A stretch of DNA of 32,819 nucleotides from the NCBI GenBank assembly GCA_022791135.1, contig JAAVYM010000096.1, forward strand, positions 1-32,819, written 5' to 3'. Below the pieces are notes generated by a model. It had not been told where the DNA came from. It was given only the letters and a program-made list of their open reading frames with translations, and did not search any database. Positions 29,301-32,819 of the stretch are shown here, in pieces. Made by a program: the position numbers and the translations under genes. This DNA comes from Oscillibacter sp. (GTDB lineage: Bacteria; Bacillota; Clostridia; Oscillospirales; Oscillospiraceae). Position 1 is the first letter of the stretch. Every line of letters starts with the position of its first letter.

Positions 29301-30116
29301 TTGGATACACGTCCCATCGGCGTATTTGACTCTGGCCTCGGAGGGCTGACGGCGGTGCGGGTCCTGCGGCGAATTCTGCCGGAGGAGAACCTGGTTTATT
29401 TCGGCGACACCGCCCGGGTCCCTTACGGGGGCCGCTCCAGGGAAACGCTGATCAAATATGCCCGGCAGGACCTGCGCTTCCTCCGCTCCTTCGATCTCAA
29501 GGCCGTTCTCATCGCCTGCGGCACCGTGTCCACCACCTCCCTGGACATCCTCCAGGCGGAGAACGCCCTGCCCATCGTCGGTGTGGTGGAACCCACCTGC
29601 CACCGGGCCATCGCCATAACAAAGAACCGCCGGGTGGGGCTGATCGCCACTCTGGCCTCGGTCCGCTCCGGGGCCTACGAGGCGGCGCTGCGGCAGCTGG
29701 ACCCCGGGGTGGAGGTCTTCTGCCAGCCCTGCCCCCTGTTCGTCCCTCTGGTGGAAAACGGGCGCTTTTGCCCTGGAGACGTGGTCATTGATACTGTGGC
29801 CAGGGAATATCTGGCCCCGCTGCTGGACTGGGGGGCAGACACTCTGATCCTGGGCTGTACCCACTATCCCCTTTTGGAAGAGGTGATCGCCGGCGTCTGC
29901 GGCTCCGGCGTTGCCCTGGTCTCCGCCGGAGAGGAGTCGGCCTTTGAACTCAAGCGCCTGCTTACCGCCCAGAACCTGCGCGCCCCAGCGGACCGGGCCG
30001 GCGGCGCGGAATTTTGGGTCAGCGACCGGGCGGAGGATTTCGAGGGCGTGGCCTCCCTGTTTTTGCAGGAGGATATTCACCACATGGCACGGAGGGTTGA
30101 CATTGACCAATACTGA
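29301..30116 (+). CDS. murI: Glutamate racemase
   Basis: Starts at TTG 29301 with AGAGGAG at 8-nt spacing; a GTG at 29283 lies upstream of the ribosome site. It gives 271 residues. Motifs are GVFDSGLGGLTAVRVL, FGDTARVPYG, the first catalytic Cys at residue 73 in IACGTVSTTS, and the second at residue 186 in LILGCTHYPLLEE. The enzyme makes D-glutamate for peptidoglycan. The usual ACNT motif is ACGT here (Asn to Gly), in a position that normally helps bind the substrate. It is first in an operon with ywiB and argS and overlaps ywiB by 14 nt. Confidence 0.9.
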   Translation: MDTRPIGVFDSGLGGLTAVRVLRRILPEENLVYFGDTARVPYGGRSRETLIKYARQDLRFLRSFDLKAVLIACGTVSTTSLDILQAENALPIVGVVEPTCHRAIAITKNRRVGLIATLASVRSGAYEAALRQLDPGVEVFCQPCPLFVPLVENGRFCPGDVVIDTVAREYLAPLLDWGADTLILGCTHYPLLEEVIAGVCGSGVALVSAGEESAFELKRLLTAQNLRAPADRAGGAEFWVSDRAEDFEGVASLFLQEDIHHMARRVDIDQY

Positions 30117-30564
30117 GACGAAGAAGCTGCCTGTACTGCTGACCATCCACTCCGAGCAGCACTATGAGGACACGGAGCCGGACAGCATTGAGCTGATGAC
30201 CGAGGGCGTACTGGAGCTGACCCGGGAAGGCATGGTCCTGTCCTACCAGGAAAGCGAGCTGACTGGTCTGGAGGGTACCACCACTGCCTTTGAGATCCGG
30301 GGTCCCCAGGTAATCCTTTCCCGGACAGGCAACGTAAATTCCCAAATGGTCTTTGAGGAGGGCAAGCAGCACACCTCCATTTACGAGACTCCTTTTGGCG
30401 AGCTGGCCATCGACATCCAGACCAGCCGCCTGCGCCATAGCCTGAGCGAGCGGGGCGGGCTGATGGACCTGCGCTACTCCATCTCCGTGGACCACGCCGT
30501 CACCGGGCGGAACGCCTTTAAGATACGGGTCCGGCGTAAGCCGGAGCTGCGGGAAAACATCTGA
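30103..30564 (+). CDS. ywiB: YwiB/DUF1934 beta-barrel protein
   Basis: Starts at TTG 30103 with GGAGGG six bases upstream and has 153 residues. It is rich in beta strands with VLLTIHSEQHYEDTEPDSIE, LMTEGVLEL and YSISVDHAVTGRNAFKIRVR, as in the DUF1934 family (calycin-like barrel). Its function is not established. YwiB lies next to argS in Bacillus, as here. It begins inside the end of murI. Confidence 0.88.
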   Translation: MTNTETKKLPVLLTIHSEQHYEDTEPDSIELMTEGVLELTREGMVLSYQESELTGLEGTTTAFEIRGPQVILSRTGNVNSQMVFEEGKQHTSIYETPFGELAIDIQTSRLRHSLSERGGLMDLRYSISVDHAVTGRNAFKIRVRRKPELRENI

Positions 30565-30724
30565 GGCAGCCGCGTAGATGCCGGGCTGACGGAATGAATG
30601 TCCGGCAAACGCTTTTCGCCGGGCATTTCCGGAACACGCCGGAATGCTTTCGGTCCCAAGGCGGCACAATAGCCCCAGTGCCAGTTCGTGTACAAAAGAC
30701 GCCGGAAAGAAAGAGGTTTTTTCA
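30565..30724 (+). other. ywiB-argS intergenic region with two hairpins
   Basis: Two hairpin-forming segments follow the ywiB stop: ATGTCCGGC with GCCGGGCAT (from about 30598) and GCATTTCCGG with CCGGAATGC (from about 30625). Neither has a good T run, and no T-box motif was recognised. They may modulate read-through into argS. The argS ribosome site AAAGAGG is near 30712. Confidence 0.4.
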
Positions 30725-32470
30725 ATGACAAATATGATACAAAACGCTAAAGATCAGGCCGCGTCCCTGGCTATGGAAGCCTACCGCGCCGCAGCCGCGG
30801 ACGGGATCCTGCCCCAAGCGGAGGTCCACACCGCTCCGGTGGAGATCCCCAGGGACGCCGCCAACGGCGACTTCACCACCACCTTTGCCCTGGCCGCCTC
30901 CAAGGCCCTCCGCCAGCCGCCTCGCGCCATCGCCCAGGCCCTGCTGGACCATATGAAGCTGGAGGGCAGCTACTTTGCCTCTGCCGAAATTGCCGGGCCG
31001 GGCTTTTTGAACTTCCGCCTGGGCCAGCGCTGGTATGAGGATGTCTGCGCCGCCGTGGAGCGGGAGGGGGCGGACTACGGACGCTCCGACAGCCTCCGGG
31101 GCCAGAAAATCATGGTGGAGTTCGTCTCCGCCAACCCCACCGGTCCCATGCACATGGGCAACGCCCGGGGCGGCGTGCTGGGCGACACGCTGGCCTCCGT
31201 CCTGGCAGCCTGCGGGGCCGATGTCAGCCGGGAGTTCTATGTCAACGACGCCGGACACCAAATCGACAAGTTCGCCCACTCTATTGAGGCCCGGTACCTG
31301 CAGATTATCCAGGGGGAGGAAAACGTCCCCTTCCCGGAGGATGGCTACCAGGGCGGCGACATCCGGGACCTGGCGCAGGGCTACTATGACCAAAATGGGG
31401 ACAAGCTGCTCCATGTCCCGGCAGAGGAGCGGCAAAAAGCCCTGGCCGACTACGGACTGTCCGTCAACCTGCCAAAAATGAAGAGCGACCTTCGCCGCTA
31501 CAAGATTGAATACGACACCTGGTTTTATGAGTCCACCCTTCATGACAGCGGCGCGGTGGCGGAGACGGCGGCGCTGCTGACGGAGGCGGGCTGGACCTAT
31601 GAGAAGGAAGGGGCTTTGTGGCTCAAGACCGCCGAGATCATGCGCCGGAACCTTCTCAAGGCGGGAAAAAAGGAGAAGGACATTGAAAAGCTGGACCTGA
31701 AGGACGACGTGCTCCGCCGGGCCAACGGATTTTACACCTACTTCGCCGCCGACATCGCGTATCATCGCAACAAATTTGCAGTGCGGGGCTTTGACCGGGT
31801 CATCAACATCTGGGGCGCAGACCATCACGGCCACGTCGCCCGCCTGAAGGGCGCCCTGGACGCCTTGGGACTGAACGGCTCGGAAAAGCTGGACATCGTG
31901 TTGATGCAGCTGGTGAAGCTGCTGCGGGACGGGGAGCTGGTCCGCATGAGCAAGCGCACCGGCAAAGCCATCTCCCTCTCCGACCTGCTGGACGAGGTAC
32001 CGGTAGACGCGGCCCGGTGGTTTTTCAACGCGAAGCCGGACACCCAGATGGACTTCGATTTGGGCCTTGCCGTCCGGGAGGACTCCGAAAATCCCATTTA
32101 CTATGTGGAATACGCCCACGCCCGTATTTGTTCCCTGGTAGAGAAGCTGGCGCAGGAGGGGCTGGCGGTCCCCGCCCCCGGCACGGCGGACCTGAGCCTG
32201 CTAACGGCGGAAGCGGAACAGGCCCTCATCAAGCAGCTGGCGGCCTGGCCGGACACCATCCGCATGGCGGCGAGGGCTTATGATCCCTCCCATGTCAACC
32301 GCTATTTGATGGATCTGGCCGGCTGCTTCCACCGTTTCTACACGGCCTGCCACATCCGCCAGGAGGCGGAAAACCTGGCCGCCGCCCGGCTCAAGCTGGC
32401 GGATAACACCCGAATTGTGCTGAAAAACGGCCTGGCCCTCATCGGCGTGGACGCGCCGGAGCACATGTGA
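30725..32470 (+). CDS. argS: Arginyl-tRNA synthetase
   Basis: 581 residues from ATG 30725. The N-terminal Add1 domain (1-100) contains NGDFTTTFALAASKALRQPP. The class I HIGH signature is HMGN at residues 143-146 (SANPTGPMHMGNARGGVLGD). The KMSKS-like loop is VRMSKRTGKAISLSD near 407. The DALR anticodon domain at the C-terminus includes DPSHVNRYLMDLAGCFHRFY, ending GVDAPEHM. The enzyme charges tRNA-Arg in the cytoplasm. Full length for the family. Terminator follows at 32491. Confidence 0.97.
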   Translation: MTNMIQNAKDQAASLAMEAYRAAAADGILPQAEVHTAPVEIPRDAANGDFTTTFALAASKALRQPPRAIAQALLDHMKLEGSYFASAEIAGPGFLNFRLGQRWYEDVCAAVEREGADYGRSDSLRGQKIMVEFVSANPTGPMHMGNARGGVLGDTLASVLAACGADVSREFYVNDAGHQIDKFAHSIEARYLQIIQGEENVPFPEDGYQGGDIRDLAQGYYDQNGDKLLHVPAEERQKALADYGLSVNLPKMKSDLRRYKIEYDTWFYESTLHDSGAVAETAALLTEAGWTYEKEGALWLKTAEIMRRNLLKAGKKEKDIEKLDLKDDVLRRANGFYTYFAADIAYHRNKFAVRGFDRVINIWGADHHGHVARLKGALDALGLNGSEKLDIVLMQLVKLLRDGELVRMSKRTGKAISLSDLLDEVPVDAARWFFNAKPDTQMDFDLGLAVREDSENPIYYVEYAHARICSLVEKLAQEGLAVPAPGTADLSLLTAEAEQALIKQLAAWPDTIRMAARAYDPSHVNRYLMDLAGCFHRFYTACHIRQEAENLAAARLKLADNTRIVLKNGLALIGVDAPEHM

Positions 32471-32490
32471 ATCGTTTCACAAAGAGAAAG

Positions 32491-32537
32491 GCCCGCCGGA
32501 CAGAAGCAGCCGCCATGGCTGTTCCCGTCCGGCGGGT
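32491..32537 (+). terminator. Terminator-like hairpin after argS
   Basis: Arms GCCCGCCGGAC (32491-32501) and GTCCGGCGGGT (32527-32537) enclose a second hairpin CAGCC...GGCTG. The T tail is weak (TCTT). Confidence 0.6.
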
Positions 32538-32558
32538 CTTCGCCCCCTGCCGCAGGAG

Positions 32559-32591
32559 AAAAACAGACCACCAGCTCTTGGCTGATGGTCT
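32559..32591 (-). terminator. Terminator of etfA
   Basis: On the minus strand AGACCATCAGC (plus 32581-32591) pairs with GCTGGTGGTCT (plus 32565-32575), followed by GTTTTTCTCC (plus 32555-32564). Confidence 0.78.
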
Positions 32592-32678
32592 GTCCTCTTT
32601 CATTTTTGGATAACCGGCAAAGCCCCTCTATCCGTTTTACCGGAACGCGCGGAGCGGATCTGCCGGACCGCCCGAAAC

Positions 32679-32819
32679 TTACTTCGCAGCTTTGGCGGCG
32701 CGAATAGCCTCGGTCAGCAGCGGGGTTACCTTGAACAGGTCGCCGCAGATGCCGTAGTCGGCAATCTCGAAGATGGGCGCCGTGTCGTTCTTGTTCACTG
32801 CGATGATGCACTCGCTGTC
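32679..32819 (-). CDS. etfA: Electron transfer flavoprotein alpha subunit, C-terminal fragment
   Basis: 46 codons and a stop run in from the right edge. The sequence [20 protein letters not shown] and [20 protein letters not shown] is the FAD-binding C-terminus of EtfA (INxDPxAPIF-type motif, here [10 protein letters not shown], then ADYGIxGD). The N-terminal part lies outside the window. EtfA pairs with EtfB to carry electrons, often from acyl-CoA dehydrogenases in Clostridia. Its own terminator follows the stop. Confidence 0.88.
   Translation of the reverse strand, partial: DSECIIAVNKNDTAPIFEIADYGICGDLFKVTPLLTEAIRAAKAAK

Noticed and set aside
30565-30724. T-box or other riboswitch before argS
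   Set aside because: No T-box sequence, specifier loop or paired terminator/antiterminator was seen, and the leader is short.

Overview
The window (high GC, Shine-Dalgarno starts, many sporulation genes) looks like a chromosome segment of a spore-forming Clostridia member, most likely an Oscillospirales/Oscillospiraceae gut anaerobe. This is inferred from gene content and synteny: the yabM-mazG-rqcP-yabP-yabQ-divIC-yabR block, recJ-rel-dtd, xpaC/telA, ywiB-argS and a bactofilin. No rRNA, tRNA or CRISPR array was seen.

Layout. (1) 1-700 is the end of an integrated conjugative element. It carries the N-terminal part of a RepA-type replication initiator running off the left edge, with 23-bp iteron-like palindromes inside the reading frame and a terminator-like hairpin in its leader. 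The element abuts a spore-type LysM/GH18 hydrolase gene (sleL-like, 698-1543) that is cut off in mid-domain. (2) 1648-5420 (+) holds a YkvI-like membrane protein, a bactofilin with its own promoter and terminator, and a 593-aa membrane protein of unknown function. (3) 5454-11408 (-) holds hpf and then the sporulation/division block: SpoVB-like flippase, mazG, hup (inserted here), rqcP, yabP, yabQ, divIC and a YabR-like S1 protein. A candidate small RNA lies at 6282-6345 on the opposite strand. (4) 11533-13860 (-) holds purine nucleoside phosphorylase, a zinc-ribbon protein and a uridine-kinase-like gene with a probable 1-nt frameshift. Two inverted copies of a 38-nt palindromic repeat (37/38 identical) lie in this part. 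(5) 13954-21371 (-) is a recJ-rel-dtd-hypothetical-MBL hydrolase-hemZ run with a good promoter before recJ. (6) 21636-28505 holds two DegV proteins, a TPM-domain membrane protein coupled to an XRE repressor with two palindromic operators, and an xpaC-small protein-small protein-telA operon. (7) 28678-32819 holds a hypothetical gene, murI-ywiB-argS (+) behind a strong promoter, and the C-terminal end of etfA.

Most of the window is ordinary housekeeping and sporulation sequence. The points most worth a second look are the element/sleL junction, the in-gene iterons, the candidate small RNA, the 224-nt yabQ/divIC overlap, the kinase frameshift, the inverted repeat pair, the XRE/TPM operator region, and the divergent promoter and terminator arrangement before murI. 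I did not find a clear multi-gene defence or otherwise novel enzymatic system.
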